Part shown: piece after piece, positions 44,713-55,326 of the stretch
Layout: every line of letters starts with the position of its first letter
How positions within the stretch are numbered: position 1 is the first letter of the stretch
Notes under the pieces: generated by a model
Databases searched by the model: none
The model's input: only the letters and a program-made list of their open reading frames with translations
Told to the model about the DNA's origin: nothing
NCBI RefSeq assembly: GCF_015689195.1
Contig: NZ_CP065044.1
Span: 1,612,001-1,676,000 of the forward strand
Direction: 5' to 3'
Source: Pectobacterium aroidearum
GTDB taxonomy: Bacteria > Pseudomonadota > Gammaproteobacteria > Enterobacterales > Enterobacteriaceae
Length of the DNA: 64,000 nt
Position numbers and translations under genes: made by a program

Positions 44713-45957
44713 TTAGATCAACACCCAGAGCAGAAATGCGGCCACGCAGGTGCTGACAATCACCAGAAACATCGGCTTATGGAACAGGGATTGCCAACTG
44801 AGCGGCAGTGAGGCAATCAGAGGGTTGAACAGCGGGTGCAGCAATTGTGAAGTTGCCGTCCAGTCCGTTTCCTGCGCACGCTGAATGCGCTGTGTAAACA
44901 GGAACGTCAGCAGATCGCTGACCTGCATCGGCGTCAGCGGCGTTTGTAAGCCGATATTGAAGCGATTCTGCGTGTAATCCATCAATAGGTGCTGTTCCTG
45001 CGCGGTCATTGGCTGTTGTAGCAAAGCCTGCAACGGGGCGAGGTTTGGGGAAAGCAGCGCGTTCTGTGCCGATAGTGGCTGTGATGATAGGTTCGCTGTA
45101 GATGACAGCGTCGCGTTTGTCGTATTAGCCGTGTTGGCTGTCAGCGATTCTGGTGCTGCGCCTGCGGTTCCCGCATTTGTCGGTGTCCCCTGAGATGCCG
45201 GTGAGGTGGCGCGCAGCAGCGTCTGTGTTTGTTGCAACTCAACCTGCGCTTGCAGGAACTGCGTGAGCAAGGGCAGGTGTTTTAACGGGATGGTGTCACC
45301 CGCGTTAAGATTCTGCATCATCATCAGATTACTCAGCACTCTTGCTGGTTGTTCCCCGGTCATGGTCGCCAATCGGGTGACTAACTGATTCAGGCCACGC
45401 TGTTCAGCAGGATTGAGGGGACGATCGGGCGAGTTGGCAGCCTGAGCGGTTTGTGTCGCGCTGGCCGGTGCCGTTGACTGCGGGATTTGCCCATTTTGTA
45501 GCAGCGTCACAACCTGTTGTAGCTGCGTTTTATTCAATGCGCTTAGCGTGGTGCTGCCGAACCGTTGCTGGATAAAATCGCTGACTGCCTGACGATTATT
45601 TCCCTGAGACAGCATATCCGTCAGGCGCTGGAGCAGTTGCTGGCGTCCACCGCTATCTTGTGCCTGCGTTAAACGCGTCTGAAGTATCTGCTCGGCAGGT
45701 TGGTAGTGGCGGGATTGCAGTTCGCTATTCTCTGCCAGACCTAATCCTGTTTTTACCGTCGTCCAGACTTCTGCTGCTTTTGATGTTGTCAGTGCGGCAA
45801 CTTTAAGCACCAGATTTTCCAGCGTGGTACGCTGTGCCAGCGTGAGCGGTCGATCGCCGTTGGCGGAGCCTGTGGCATTCGAGGCTGAGGATGTGGTTGT
45901 CGACGTAACCGGGCGTTCGCCGGGCAGCGGGGCACCCGGGCCACTTACAGGTTGCAT
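44713..45957 (-). CDS. flk: Flagellar biosynthesis regulator Flk
   Basis: 414 residues, longer than the E. coli protein of about 330 through Ala/Thr/Ser/Asn/Gln-rich linkers near residues 15-40 and 255-310. Shared features: QPVSGPGAPLPG at the start, NNRQAVSDFIQQRFG near 120, and a C-terminal membrane anchor (MFLVIVSTCVAAFLLWVLI). Flk checks flagellar ring assembly and FlgM export. ATG 45957 has GAGGATAACC ahead and matches the known start; in E. coli flk lies in the same fabB-pdxB interval. Confidence 0.88.
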   Translation of the reverse strand: MQPVSGPGAPLPGERPVTSTTTSSASNATGSANGDRPLTLAQRTTLENLVLKVAALTTSKAAEVWTTVKTGLGLAENSELQSRHYQPAEQILQTRLTQAQDSGGRQQLLQRLTDMLSQGNNRQAVSDFIQQRFGSTTLSALNKTQLQQVVTLLQNGQIPQSTAPASATQTAQAANSPDRPLNPAEQRGLNQLVTRLATMTGEQPARVLSNLMMMQNLNAGDTIPLKHLPLLTQFLQAQVELQQTQTLLRATSPASQGTPTNAGTAGAAPESLTANTANTTNATLSSTANLSSQPLSAQNALLSPNLAPLQALLQQPMTAQEQHLLMDYTQNRFNIGLQTPLTPMQVSDLLTFLFTQRIQRAQETDWTATSQLLHPLFNPLIASLPLSWQSLFHKPMFLVIVSTCVAAFLLWVLI

Positions 45958-46049
45958 ATCGGTTATCCTCACTGCCGTCATGATTGAGAGGAATCATAGC
46001 AATCTCCTGTGACCGCCGATAGTCATGCACCGCTTAAAAGGCACGAATC

Positions 46050-46943
46050 TCATGAGGGGCGTCCCAGCGGCGTACGCAGACGCTGGGCGAGGATAACACC
46101 GAGTAGTGTGATGCCACCGCCAATCAGATGATAATGGTGCAAAGGCTCGTGCAAAAATCCAATCGCGATCATTGCTGTAAAAATGGGCGTCAGATTCATA
46201 AAAATGGCGGCTTTGCTGGCTCCCAGACGCATAACGCCCTGAATCCACAAAAAAGGTGCGATGATTGAGGCCATGATGCCAGCGAAAATCACCAGCGGCA
46301 GATTCTGGGCATTAAGCTGCACGTTGTCCGTCAGCAGGAAATTTGGAATCAGTACCACCACGCCAAAGGCAATTTGCACATAGAGCGATACCCAGTTGGG
46401 TAACGGGATGCTCCAGCGTTTGGTTAACACACCATAGAGTGCATAGGACAGCGACGCACAAAACATCATGAATTCACCGGGGCCGATGCCTTGCGCCAGA
46501 ATCTGTTCTGGATGTCCTTCTCCAATCAGCCAGATAATGCCTGCCAGCGACAGAATGCTGCCGAGCAGCACGCCTAGCGTGGGGGCGATGCGTAGCAGAG
46601 GGATGCTGAGCAGGACCGTGAGGAGTGGAATGAGCGACCCCATAATGCCCATCATCACCGCGCTGATCGAGTGCGCCGCGTAGTAGGCCAGACTTTGATA
46701 CAGCACCATGCCGAGTAACCCCAGCACCAGCAATTTCCAGGCGTGTTGACGAATGGTTGTCGCATGCTGACGCAGGCTTGGCAGCATGAATGGCGTCATG
46801 ACGAGAAATGCCAGTAGCCAGCGATAAAATGAGATAGCAGCCGGGTCGATGACGCTCGCGGAGAGCTTGTTGACAATGACATTCACTGACCAGATCAGCA
46901 CGGCAATGGTGGGGAATAAGGCGTTCAACGTTGGATTTCTCAT
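46050..46943 (-). CDS. EamA/DMT-family transporter
   Basis: 297 residues with ten membrane segments in two EamA repeats: LFPTIAVLIWSVNVIVNKLS, then AAISFYRWLLAFLVMTPFML, and FAGIMASIIAPFLWIQGVMR in the second half. Exporter of metabolites, substrate unknown. ATG 46943 begins the first membrane helix; an upstream extension lacks a ribosome site. Divergent from pdxB; its place is not part of the E. coli order as I recall it. Confidence 0.82.
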   Translation of the reverse strand: MRNPTLNALFPTIAVLIWSVNVIVNKLSASVIDPAAISFYRWLLAFLVMTPFMLPSLRQHATTIRQHAWKLLVLGLLGMVLYQSLAYYAAHSISAVMMGIMGSLIPLLTVLLSIPLLRIAPTLGVLLGSILSLAGIIWLIGEGHPEQILAQGIGPGEFMMFCASLSYALYGVLTKRWSIPLPNWVSLYVQIAFGVVVLIPNFLLTDNVQLNAQNLPLVIFAGIMASIIAPFLWIQGVMRLGASKAAIFMNLTPIFTAMIAIGFLHEPLHHYHLIGGGITLLGVILAQRLRTPLGRPS

Positions 46944-47241
46944 AACAGACCAGACAGAGAACGTATCGGTTGTCTGATCTGGGAGGTAAAGATAGGGCAA
47001 GTGCCGCAACGGCAAACAACATAGCAGAGGCACACGGCGACTATCAACTCGCGATGTCCTTTAACACGGTTTGGTTTTGCTGCGGTAAATGGTCGCCTCG
47101 TGCGTGGATGGGAGCCGCGTGATGTTGATGTGGGCAGAGGAAGGAAAGATATCGCGTCGTAATTGCCTTGGGTTTCTGCCCCATTCGGTGGCAAAATATC
47201 TCCCCGCTTTTTTTGGCTGGCTACCGATGTCGGAGAAGACA

Positions 47242-48378
47242 ATGAAGATTCTGGTTGATGAGAATATGCCGTATGCCCGCGAGCTTTTTAGCCGTCTGGG
47301 TGACGTGCAGGCTGTGCCGGGACGTCCTTTACCGCGCGATCTGCTGGCAGGCGCAGATGCGCTGATGGTGCGTTCGGTCACGAAGGTGAATGCGGATCTG
47401 CTGTCTGGTTCGGCGGTAAAATTCGTCGGCAGCGCGACGGCTGGCACCGACCATGTTGATGATACCTGGCTTAACGCCAACGGTATCGCGTTTTCTGCTG
47501 CGCCCGGCTGCAATGCCATCGCGGTAGTGGAGTACGTGTTTTCTTCTTTGCTGATGCTGGCCGAACGTGATGGTTTCCAACTGCGTGATAAAACCGTCGG
47601 GATTGTCGGCGTGGGAAACGTTGGCCGACGTCTGGATGCGCGTCTGAAAGCCTGGGGCGTTAAAACGCTGCTGTGCGATCCGCCGCGTGCCGATCGCGGT
47701 GATGCGGGGGATTTCCTGCCGCTAGAGACGCTGGTGCGCGATGCTGACATTCTGACGCTGCATACGCCGCTGTATCTCGATGGTCCATACCGTACCCATC
47801 ACTTGGTTGATGCCAGCGTGCTGGATGCGTTTGCCGACGGACGTATTCTGATTAATGCCTGCCGTGGTCCGGTGGTAGATAATGCGGCACTGCTTGAGGC
47901 CTTGCAACGGGGTAAAAAACTTAGCGTCATTCTCGACGTATGGGAACCCGAGCCTGAATTATCAACCGATCTGCTAGCTCGCGTCGATATTGGCACGGCG
48001 CATATCGCTGGTTATACGCTGGAAGGGAAGGCGCGCGGTACTACGCAGGTCTTTGAAGCCTGGAGCGAGTTTATCGGAACCCCGCAGCAAGTGGCGCTTT
48101 CGTCGCTTTTGCCTGAGCCAGAGTATGCCGAAGTGACACTGACCGTGCCGCTGGATGAGGCGCTGCTAAAACGTCTGGTGCATCTGGTGTATGATGTGCG
48201 CCGGGATGATGCGTTGTTGCGCCACGTTGCGCATCAGGAAGGCGAATTCGATCGCCTGCGCAAACATTATCAGGAACGACGCGAATGGTCGTCACTCCAT
48301 GTTATCTGCGCTGATGCTGACAGCGCAGATTGCCTGAACGCGCTGGGATTCACGGCGTCAGTGCGGGGCGCACGCTAA
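47242..48378 (+). CDS. pdxB: Erythronate-4-phosphate dehydrogenase PdxB
   Basis: 378 residues; second step of pyridoxal phosphate synthesis in the DXP-dependent route. D-2-hydroxyacid dehydrogenase fold: [19 protein letters not shown] at the start, NAD motif [20 protein letters not shown] near 120, catalytic Arg in [10 protein letters not shown], Glu in DVWEPEPEL and His in [18 protein letters not shown] 47242 with GGAGA. usg and truA follow in the same order as in E. coli. Confidence 0.96.
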   Translation: MKILVDENMPYARELFSRLGDVQAVPGRPLPRDLLAGADALMVRSVTKVNADLLSGSAVKFVGSATAGTDHVDDTWLNANGIAFSAAPGCNAIAVVEYVFSSLLMLAERDGFQLRDKTVGIVGVGNVGRRLDARLKAWGVKTLLCDPPRADRGDAGDFLPLETLVRDADILTLHTPLYLDGPYRTHHLVDASVLDAFADGRILINACRGPVVDNAALLEALQRGKKLSVILDVWEPEPELSTDLLARVDIGTAHIAGYTLEGKARGTTQVFEAWSEFIGTPQQVALSSLLPEPEYAEVTLTVPLDEALLKRLVHLVYDVRRDDALLRHVAHQEGEFDRLRKHYQERREWSSLHVICADADSADCLNALGFTASVRGAR

Positions 48379-48413
48379 CGGCGTTTCGCGCGAGCATCAC
48401 TTTTTTTATTCAT

Positions 48414-48449
48414 GAACCAACAGACGGCGTCGCGATCGTCTGTTGGTTC
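48414..48449. repeat. Strong hairpin between pdxB and usg
   Basis: GAACCAACAGACG, ten bases, CGTCTGTTGGTTC: 13 perfect pairs. No T run follows, so it may be an attenuator or an mRNA-processing or stability element between the two genes rather than a plain terminator. Confidence 0.55.
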
Positions 48450-48492
48450 CATTTATGATTTGTGTTTCATTCAAAATTTGGGAGAGAACCAA

Positions 48493-49503
48493 ATGTCTGA
48501 CGGCTGGAATATTGCTCTGCTGGGTGCCACGGGCGCAGTAGGCACGGCGTTACTGGAGTTATTGCAGGAACGCGAATTCCCGGTGGGTGAACTGTATCTG
48601 CTGGCCAGCGAACGTAGCGCGGGTGAAACCATACGTTTTAACGGCCAGTCCTGTCTGGTCACCGATGTGGCTGATTTTGACTGGTCACAGGCACAGCTGG
48701 CGTTTTTTGTCGCTGGTCAGGATGTCAGCGCCCGCTATGCAGAAGAAGCAGGGAATGCAGGCTGTCTGGTTATCGACAGCAGCGGTCTGTTTGCGCTGGA
48801 GCCGGATGTCCCGCTGGTCGTGCCCGGCGTGAATGCACATACGCTGGCAGATTACCGTAACCGTAATATTGTTGCGGTGGCCGACAGTCTGACCAGCCAA
48901 CTGCTGACGGCGATTAAACCGCTGACCGATGCGGCAGGGCTTTCACGCCTGCATGTCGTCAATATGCTGGCGGTTTCCGCCCTCGGCAAAGCGGCGGTAG
49001 ACGATCTGGCTGGGCAAAGTGCGCGTTTGCTGAACGGTATTCCGCCAGAAGCCGGGATTTTCCCGAAACAGCTGGCGTTCAATCTGTTGCCTTTACTACC
49101 GGATGAAGCCGGCAGCGTACGTGAAGAACGTCGTCTGGTGGATCAGGTGCGTAAAGTCTTGCAGGACGAAGGATTGCCGATTTCAGTGACCTGCATCCAG
49201 TCTCCTGTGTTCTATGGACACGCGCAGGTTGTCCATCTTGAATCGCTGCGTCCGCTGTCTGCGGAAGAAGCACGCGATGAACTGCTCAATGCTGGAAATA
49301 TTGAAGTTAGTGACGAACAGGATTACCCGACGCAGGTCGGTGATGCGTCCGGCAATGGACAACTGAGCGTCGGCTGTCTGCGTAACGATTACGGGATTCC
49401 TGAACTGCTGCAATTCTGGTCGGTCGCCGATAACGCTCGCTTCGGCGGTGCGCTGATGGCGGTGGAAACAGCAGAATGTCTGGTGCGGGAGTATCTCGGG
49501 TAA
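48493..49503 (+). CDS. usg: Usg-1, aspartate-semialdehyde dehydrogenase-like protein
   Basis: 336 residues. NADP-binding [20 protein letters not shown] at the start and the ASADH C-terminal domain ([15 protein letters not shown] near 240). The place of the catalytic Cys is occupied by [13 protein letters not shown], so there is no nucleophile, as in other Usg proteins; it is not the true Asd enzyme. ATG 48493 after GGGAGAG. Stop overlaps the truA start by one base (TAATG). Confidence 0.92.
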   Translation: MSDGWNIALLGATGAVGTALLELLQEREFPVGELYLLASERSAGETIRFNGQSCLVTDVADFDWSQAQLAFFVAGQDVSARYAEEAGNAGCLVIDSSGLFALEPDVPLVVPGVNAHTLADYRNRNIVAVADSLTSQLLTAIKPLTDAAGLSRLHVVNMLAVSALGKAAVDDLAGQSARLLNGIPPEAGIFPKQLAFNLLPLLPDEAGSVREERRLVDQVRKVLQDEGLPISVTCIQSPVFYGHAQVVHLESLRPLSAEEARDELLNAGNIEVSDEQDYPTQVGDASGNGQLSVGCLRNDYGIPELLQFWSVADNARFGGALMAVETAECLVREYLG

Positions 49504-50354
49504 TGTCGGAAACCACTCAGGCGGAGGCGATTCAGGCCGACGCCGTTGCGGAAAACGAACGCGCCCCGCTGAAAATCGCGTTGGGCATTGAGTATGACGG
49601 TAGCCAGTATTATGGCTGGCAGCGCCAGAGTGATGTCGCTAGCGTGCAGGCTTGTCTTGAAAAGGCGCTGAGCAAAGTCGCGGATGAACCGATAGAAGTG
49701 TTTTGTGCCGGCCGAACCGATGCTGGGGTTCACGGTACCGGACAGGTTGTGCACTTCACCACGCAGGCGATCAGAAAAGATGCCGCCTGGACGATGGGGG
49801 TGAATGCGAATTTACCGCCAGATATCGCTGTGCGCTGGGTGAAAACGGTGGAGGAGGATTTCCATGCGCGCTTCAGCGCGACGGCACGTCGCTATCGCTA
49901 TGTCATCTATAATCACCGCTATCGCCCAGCGGTGCTCTCACATGGCATGACGCACTTTTATCATCCGCTGGATGTGGAACGGATGGAGCGTGCCGGGCAG
50001 TGCCTGTTGGGGGAGAATGATTTCACCTCTTTTCGGGCGGTGCAATGCCAGTCGCGCACGCCGTGGCGCTATGTAAATCATTTAAAGGTTACACGTCACG
50101 GTGACTATATCGTGGTAGATATTAAGGCCAATGCGTTCGTTCATCATATGGTGCGCAACATTGTTGGTAGCCTGATGGAAGTCGGTTGTGGCAATCGCCC
50201 TGAGGCGTGGATTGCAGAGCTGCTGGCGGCCAAAGATCGTACGTTGGCGGCAGCGACGGCCAGAGCCGAAGGGCTGTATTTAGTGGCGGTGGATTACCCG
50301 GCGCGTTTTGCTTTGCCACAGCCCACGATGGGTCCACTCTTTTTGGCGGACTAG
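49503..50354 (+). CDS. truA: tRNA pseudouridine(38-40) synthase TruA
   Basis: 283 residues. Catalytic Asp in [20 protein letters not shown] near residue 68; [14 protein letters not shown] near 30 and [18 protein letters not shown] near 215. The N-terminus is about 13 residues longer than in E. coli with an acidic, poorly conserved stretch. Start chosen by TAATG overlap with usg and GGGAG upstream. Confidence 0.96.
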   Translation: MSETTQAEAIQADAVAENERAPLKIALGIEYDGSQYYGWQRQSDVASVQACLEKALSKVADEPIEVFCAGRTDAGVHGTGQVVHFTTQAIRKDAAWTMGVNANLPPDIAVRWVKTVEEDFHARFSATARRYRYVIYNHRYRPAVLSHGMTHFYHPLDVERMERAGQCLLGENDFTSFRAVQCQSRTPWRYVNHLKVTRHGDYIVVDIKANAFVHHMVRNIVGSLMEVGCGNRPEAWIAELLAAKDRTLAAATARAEGLYLVAVDYPARFALPQPTMGPLFLAD

Positions 50355-50463
50355 TGCTTATTGGTGTGAGTTGTGCGTTTTTTGTCGTATCGCACGGGGC
50401 CTGTTGACCTATGGTCATCTGACCGTGTGCGGTGCGTATTAAGGACGATGCTGTTTGGCGTGC

Positions 50464-50505
50464 TATACGCAAGGCAACGCGGGAATTCCGGCTGCCTTGC
50501 GTATA
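50464..50505. repeat. Strong hairpin between truA and dedA
   Basis: TATACGCAAGGCA, 16 bases, TGCCTTGCGTATA: 13 perfect pairs, with a GGAATTCC palindrome in the loop. Lies 110 bases after truA and 46 before dedA. No T run follows; possibly a terminator-like or leader structure. Confidence 0.5.
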
Positions 50506-50550
50506 TCGACCGCGTGCAATCGGTATACACTTTGGGGAGAAGAAGTTGTG

Positions 50551-51213
50551 ATGGAATTTATACAGTTTATTATTGATTTTATTCTGCACATTGACGTTCA
50601 TCTGGCGGAACTGGTGGCGCAATATGGTGTCTGGGTTTATGCCATTTTGTTCCTGATTTTGTTCTGTGAAACCGGGCTGGTAGTGACGCCGTTTCTGCCG
50701 GGCGATTCGCTGCTGTTTGTTGCAGGGGCGCTGGCGGCGTTACCGTCGAACGATCTGAATGTGCATACAATGGTGTTCCTGATGATTGTTGCTGCAATCA
50801 CGGGTGATGCAGTGAACTACACTATTGGCCGGCTGTTCGGTGAAAAGTTGTTTAGCAACCCGAATTCGAAGATTTTTCGCCGCAGCTATCTGGATAAAAC
50901 GCACGCGTTTTACGAGCGTCACGGCGGTAAGACGATAATTCTGGCGCGCTTTGTCCCGATTGTGAGAACATTTGCGCCGTTTGTCGCCGGGATGGGGCAC
51001 ATGAGCTATCGGCATTTTGCGGCCTATAATGTCATTGGTGCGCTGTTGTGGGTGCTGTCGTTCACCTATGCGGGCTACCTGTTTGGCGATTTGCCGGTAG
51101 TGCAGGAAAATCTGAAATTACTGATTGTCGCGATTATTTTTCTCTCTATCCTGCCGGGCGTTATTGAGATTGTCCGCCATCGTAGAGCAGCCGCGCGCGG
51201 CAATGTGAAATAA
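50551..51213 (+). CDS. dedA: DedA-family membrane protein DedA
   Basis: 220 residues, DedA/SNARE-associated family involved in lipid-carrier flipping and membrane homeostasis. [20 protein letters not shown] near residue 50, [16 protein letters not shown] near 115 and [18 protein letters not shown] near 135 are intact, including the Glu, Asp and Arg needed for function. ATG 50551 gives the E. coli-like start; GTG just before is possible. Confidence 0.95.
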   Translation: MEFIQFIIDFILHIDVHLAELVAQYGVWVYAILFLILFCETGLVVTPFLPGDSLLFVAGALAALPSNDLNVHTMVFLMIVAAITGDAVNYTIGRLFGEKLFSNPNSKIFRRSYLDKTHAFYERHGGKTIILARFVPIVRTFAPFVAGMGHMSYRHFAAYNVIGALLWVLSFTYAGYLFGDLPVVQENLKLLIVAIIFLSILPGVIEIVRHRRAAARGNVK

Positions 51214-51437
51214 GTGAAGTATTTTAACATCCGGTTTGACCAGTTTTTTATCCACAGTCCCGGAACGTTATGGTTTAATGGGCAGCATTTATGGTCTGTT
51301 CTTGGGAACACCCTGAGTGCCGATGCCTTTGTACCGCGATTGTCGTGCGTCTCAGGCATTTTTTCATTGGCAATGTTGTCAGGGAATAACATGAACAGCG
51401 GACTGGCATTTGCCAGGTTCAAGCAGAAAGGTTATCA

Positions 51438-52355
51438 ATGAGCTGGATTGAACGAATTCTTAACAAAAGCAACATCACACCGACCCGTAAAGCGAACATC
51501 CCTGAAGGGGTCTGGACAAAATGTGATAGCTGCGGTCAGGTTCTTTATCGTGCTGAGCTGGAGCGCAATCTGGGGGTCTGCCCGAAGTGCGATCACCATA
51601 TGCGTCTTTCCGCACGTAACCGTCTACAGGCGTTTCTGGATAAAGAAAACACTGTCGAACTGGGAAGTGAACTGGAACCGAAGGATGTCCTGAAATTCCG
51701 GGATTCCAAAAAATATAAAGATCGTCTGGTTTCTGCGCAGAAACAGTCCGATGAGAAAGATGCGCTTATCGTCATGAAAGGCACGCTCTATGGCATGCCG
51801 ATTGTGGCTGCATCCTTTGAGTTCTCTTTCATGGGAGGCTCAATGGCCTCTGTTGTCGGTGCACGTTTTGTGCGTGCCGTTGAGCAGGCATTGGAAGATG
51901 GCTGTCCGCTGGTGTGCTTCTCTGCCAGTGGCGGTGCGCGTATGCAGGAAGCGCTGATGTCGCTGATGCAAATGGCGAAAACCAGTGCGGCATTGGCAAA
52001 AATGCGTGAGCGCGGCTTGCCGTATATCTCCGTGCTGACTGACCCGACGATGGGCGGTGTTTCCGCAAGTCTGGCGATGCTGGGTGACCTGAATATTGCC
52101 GAGCCGAAAGCGCTGATCGGTTTTGCCGGTCCACGCGTTATCGAACAAACCGTGCGTGAAAAGCTGCCGCCGGGCTTCCAGCGTAGTGAATTCCTGATCG
52201 AGAAAGGGGCGATCGATATGATCGTTCGTCGTCCGGAAATGCGCTACAAGCTGGCCACTATTCTTGCCAAACTGACGAATCATCCAGAACCAGGCAATGA
52301 TGATGTGGAAATCCGCAGCGATGCGCCGTCGGAATCATCACAGGATGACGCATAA
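51438..52355 (+). CDS. accD: Acetyl-CoA carboxylase carboxyltransferase subunit beta AccD
   Basis: 305 residues. N-terminal zinc ribbon ([16 protein letters not shown] then [12 protein letters not shown], four Cys) followed by the carboxyltransferase fold ([20 protein letters not shown] near 125, [20 protein letters not shown] near 155, [20 protein letters not shown]). With AccA it transfers carboxyl from biotin to acetyl-CoA. ATG after AAAGG. Confidence 0.97.
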   Translation: MSWIERILNKSNITPTRKANIPEGVWTKCDSCGQVLYRAELERNLGVCPKCDHHMRLSARNRLQAFLDKENTVELGSELEPKDVLKFRDSKKYKDRLVSAQKQSDEKDALIVMKGTLYGMPIVAASFEFSFMGGSMASVVGARFVRAVEQALEDGCPLVCFSASGGARMQEALMSLMQMAKTSAALAKMRERGLPYISVLTDPTMGGVSASLAMLGDLNIAEPKALIGFAGPRVIEQTVREKLPPGFQRSEFLIEKGAIDMIVRRPEMRYKLATILAKLTNHPEPGNDDVEIRSDAPSESSQDDA

Positions 52356-52460
52356 CTGACATGATGGGCTGGGCGTGTGGCACTCAACCATGTCGTTCTC
52401 GACGGGGTAATAATGCGCACGCTCTGCCCGCAATGAACCGTAAGCCAGTGAACGGGACTC

Positions 52461-53729
52461 ATGGATACACTTCAAACACCTCAAGCCACGTCACCTTTGG
52501 TCACGTGGCTTCATTATCTTGAGCACCTGCACGCTCAGGCCATTGATTTAGGTCTGGAGCGCGTTAAGCAGGTTGCTGAACATCTCCATTTGCTACAGCC
52601 TGCCCCAACGGTTTTCACCGTCGCGGGGACGAACGGCAAAGGAACCACCTGCTGTACGCTGGAATCCATTCTGCTGGCCGCAGGGCTGCGGGTTGGCGTT
52701 TACAGTTCTCCCCATCTTGTTCGCTATACCGAACGGGTGCGTATTCAGGGCAAAGAATTGCCTGAAGCGCAACACACTCAGTCATTTGCGGATATCGAAG
52801 CAGGGCGAGGGGCGGTATCGCTCACCTATTTTGAATTCGGTACGCTGTCGGCGCTGCAACTCTTTAAGCAGGCGAACCTGGATGTCGTCATCCTGGAAGT
52901 GGGGCTTGGTGGGCGCCTGGACGCCACCAATATCGTGGATGCGGATGTCTCCGTCGTTACCAGCATAGCTATCGACCATACCGACTGGTTAGGTAATGAT
53001 CGGGAAAGCATCGGTCGTGAGAAAGCCGGGATATTCCGACAGAGTAGACCTGCCGTTGTCGGCGAGCCGGATATGCCGGGAACGATTGCCGATGTTGCCG
53101 CTGAGAAAGGGGCACTGCTGCGCCGTCGTGGTCGCGACTGGGACTATTCCGTTCAGCGCGAAACGTGGAGCTGGCAGGATAAGCAGCGTGAGTTATCACG
53201 GCTGCCATTACCTAATGTCCCGTTGGCGAATGCCGCCACGGCGCTGGCTGCATTGCACTATTCTTCACTCAACGTGAGCGAAGACGCGATCCGGCAAGGG
53301 TTACAGCACGCGACATTACCGGGACGTTTTCAGACGGTGCAGGAGTCACCGCGAGTGATTCTTGATGTTGCACACAATCCCCATGCGGCGGCGTATCTGG
53401 CAAATCGGTTGGCCGCGTTGCCGACCACCGGAAAAATACGGGCCGTCGTCGGTATGCTGTCGGATAAAGATATTGCCGGTACGCTGGCCTATTTAACACC
53501 GTTGGTGGATGAGTGGTATTGCGCGCCGCTGGAAGGGCCTCGTGGTGCCACCGCGCAGCAGATTGCCGAGCACCTGACGCGCAGCCAATCGTTCCCTGAT
53601 GTCGTGGCGGCCTGGCAGCAGGCGATGTCCGAGGCGGCGGAGCAGGATATCGTCATTGTATGTGGATCTTTTCATACGGTAGCGCATGTAATGGAAGCGC
53701 TGGATGAGGAGAAGGCGAATGGCGAGTAA
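52461..53729 (+). CDS. folC: Folylpolyglutamate/dihydrofolate synthase FolC
   Basis: 422 residues, Mur ligase family. P-loop VAGTNGKGTTCCTLESILLA near residue 53, YFEFGTLSALQLF near 122, VVILEVGLGGRLDATNIVDA near 143, and SIAIDHTDWLGNDRESIGRE near 170. Joins dihydropteroate to glutamate and extends folate polyglutamate. Ends inside dedD (11-base overlap). Confidence 0.96.
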   Translation: MDTLQTPQATSPLVTWLHYLEHLHAQAIDLGLERVKQVAEHLHLLQPAPTVFTVAGTNGKGTTCCTLESILLAAGLRVGVYSSPHLVRYTERVRIQGKELPEAQHTQSFADIEAGRGAVSLTYFEFGTLSALQLFKQANLDVVILEVGLGGRLDATNIVDADVSVVTSIAIDHTDWLGNDRESIGREKAGIFRQSRPAVVGEPDMPGTIADVAAEKGALLRRRGRDWDYSVQRETWSWQDKQRELSRLPLPNVPLANAATALAALHYSSLNVSEDAIRQGLQHATLPGRFQTVQESPRVILDVAHNPHAAAYLANRLAALPTTGKIRAVVGMLSDKDIAGTLAYLTPLVDEWYCAPLEGPRGATAQQIAEHLTRSQSFPDVVAAWQQAMSEAAEQDIVIVCGSFHTVAHVMEALDEEKANGE

Positions 53730-54486
53730 ATTTCAGAACCGCCTGGTGGGTACGGTGATTCTGGTCGCGCTGGGCGTGATCATTTTACCCGGCCTGCTGG
53801 ATGGTAAGAAAAAGCACTACGAGGACGAGTTTGCGTCGATTCCGCTAATCCCTAAACCGGGTGATAGTAATGAGATGGAATCGCTGCCTGCGTTGAACCC
53901 GTCGCTGCCGAGTCAGCCACCGGAAGGGGCGGAGGCGGCGATGCAGAACAGCCCGGAAGCCGAAGCGCCTGATGCGAGATCATCGACAGCGAATTCATCG
54001 GCAGCGACAGCACCTGAAACCACGACGCAGACACCGCCATCATCCCATTCTGGCGCGAATACGCCAGCGATGACGGCACCGCCGGTTGTGGTGGAACGTC
54101 CGCCGGTTCAGACGCCGAAGCCTCAGCCAAAACCTGAGGTGAAACCGGAAGTAAAACCGAAGCCTGAGCCTAAACCGGAACCCAAACCGGAACCCAAACC
54201 GGAAGTGAAGCCTGAAACACAGCCGACGCAGCAAGCGCCCGTCGGACAGGCTTATATTGTTCAGCTCGGTGCGCTGAAAAACGCGGATAAGGTGAACGAG
54301 ATTGTCGCCAAATTGCGTCTCTCTGGCTATCGTGCGTATACCGTACCGTCAACGCCGGTTTCAGGGCAAATCACCCGTATTTACGTGGGGCCGGATGCCT
54401 CGAAGCAGAAGCTGGAGTCGTCGCTGGGTGAACTGCAACAGCTCAGCGGACTCAGCGGGCAGGTGCGGGCACATTCCGTTCGTTAA
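53719..54486 (+). CDS. dedD: Cell-division SPOR protein DedD
   Basis: 255 residues. One N-terminal membrane helix (LVGTVILVALGVIILPGLLD), a long linker and a C-terminal SPOR domain (YIVQLGALKNADKVNEIVAK near residue 175, ending LSGLSGQVRAHS) that binds denuded peptidoglycan at the septum. The linker carries a run of Lys-Pro-Glu-Pro type repeats (about residues 133-168) that would be extended and stiff. ATG 53719 lies in the folC end, so the two are coupled. Confidence 0.93.
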   Translation: MASKFQNRLVGTVILVALGVIILPGLLDGKKKHYEDEFASIPLIPKPGDSNEMESLPALNPSLPSQPPEGAEAAMQNSPEAEAPDARSSTANSSAATAPETTTQTPPSSHSGANTPAMTAPPVVVERPPVQTPKPQPKPEVKPEVKPKPEPKPEPKPEPKPEVKPETQPTQQAPVGQAYIVQLGALKNADKVNEIVAKLRLSGYRAYTVPSTPVSGQITRIYVGPDASKQKLESSLGELQQLSGLSGQVRAHSVR

Positions 54487-54714
54487 GGCAGGTTAAGCGT
54501 GAAAATAACGGGGTGGATTGTCTGTTGTTTGCCGCGTAATAAGTAGAAGAAGCAGGCTGCGGGGATGAGGCTCATATGCGTGATGCTTCGCCCCGCACTC
54601 GTTTTGAGTGGCCTGTTGTTGATTTTGTTATGCCGACAGTGAATAGAATCAGGCATAGCGAGTTGCTGGTTTTTTCGCCTGATTATCTATTGATGAAATC
54701 GGCGGAAATACGCT
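54487..54714. other. Intergenic region between dedD and cvpA
   Basis: No gene. A TGCGGGG / CCCCGCA pairing at 54558-54597 may end dedD transcription, though the arms are 26 bases apart and no T run follows. The cvpA-purF promoter follows. Confidence 0.4.
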
Positions 54715-54730
54715 ACGCAAACGTTTTCTT
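54715..54730 (+). promoter_or_regulatory. PurR operator of cvpA-purF
   Basis: ACGCAAACGTTTTCTT, matching the PurR box (ACGCAAACGTTTTCGT) at all but one base and the E. coli purF site. A TAGAAT -10 element lies at 54738-54743, so bound repressor would cover the promoter. Confidence 0.88.
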
Positions 54731-54804
54731 TTTCTGTTAGAATGCGCCGCGAACAGGATGACGTAGCGGCTTATCGGTAGCATCGTTCATTATTAGGATC
54801 GTTC

Positions 54805-55305
54805 ATGGTTTGGGTTGATTACGTCATTATTGGCATCATCGGTTTTTCGGCTCTGGTTAGCCTGATCCGGGGGTTTGTTCGTGAAGCGCTGTCGTTAGTA
54901 ACCTGGGGATGTGCGTTTTTTGTCGCCAGCCATTACTACGCTTACCTCGCGGTCTACTTCACCCGTTTTGATGATGAGTTGGTGCGTAACGGCATTGCGA
55001 TTGCCATTCTGTTTATTGCAACGCTGATTGTGGGGGCTATCGTCAACTATGCGATTAGTTCGCTGGTTGAACGTACCGGATTATCCGGCACCGATCGCGT
55101 TCTGGGCATCTGTTTTGGTGCGCTACGCGGGGTGCTGATCGTTTCCGCACTGCTATTCTTTCTGGATACTTTCACCGGTTTTTCACAAAGTGATGACTGG
55201 AAGCAGTCCCAGTTAATCCCGCAGTTCAGTTATATTATCAGGTGGTTTTTTGACTACCTGCAAAGCACGTCAAGTTTCTTGCCGCAGCATTTACCGCTGC
55301 GGTAG
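54805..55305 (+). CDS. cvpA: Membrane protein CvpA
   Basis: 166 residues with four membrane segments: [80 protein letters not shown]. Named for colicin V production; contributes to envelope stress tolerance. First gene of the PurR-controlled cvpA-purF unit. Confidence 0.95.
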   Translation: MVWVDYVIIGIIGFSALVSLIRGFVREALSLVTWGCAFFVASHYYAYLAVYFTRFDDELVRNGIAIAILFIATLIVGAIVNYAISSLVERTGLSGTDRVLGICFGALRGVLIVSALLFFLDTFTGFSQSDDWKQSQLIPQFSYIIRWFFDYLQSTSSFLPQHLPLR

Positions 55306-55326
55306 CGCTGATGAGGAAAAGACACC

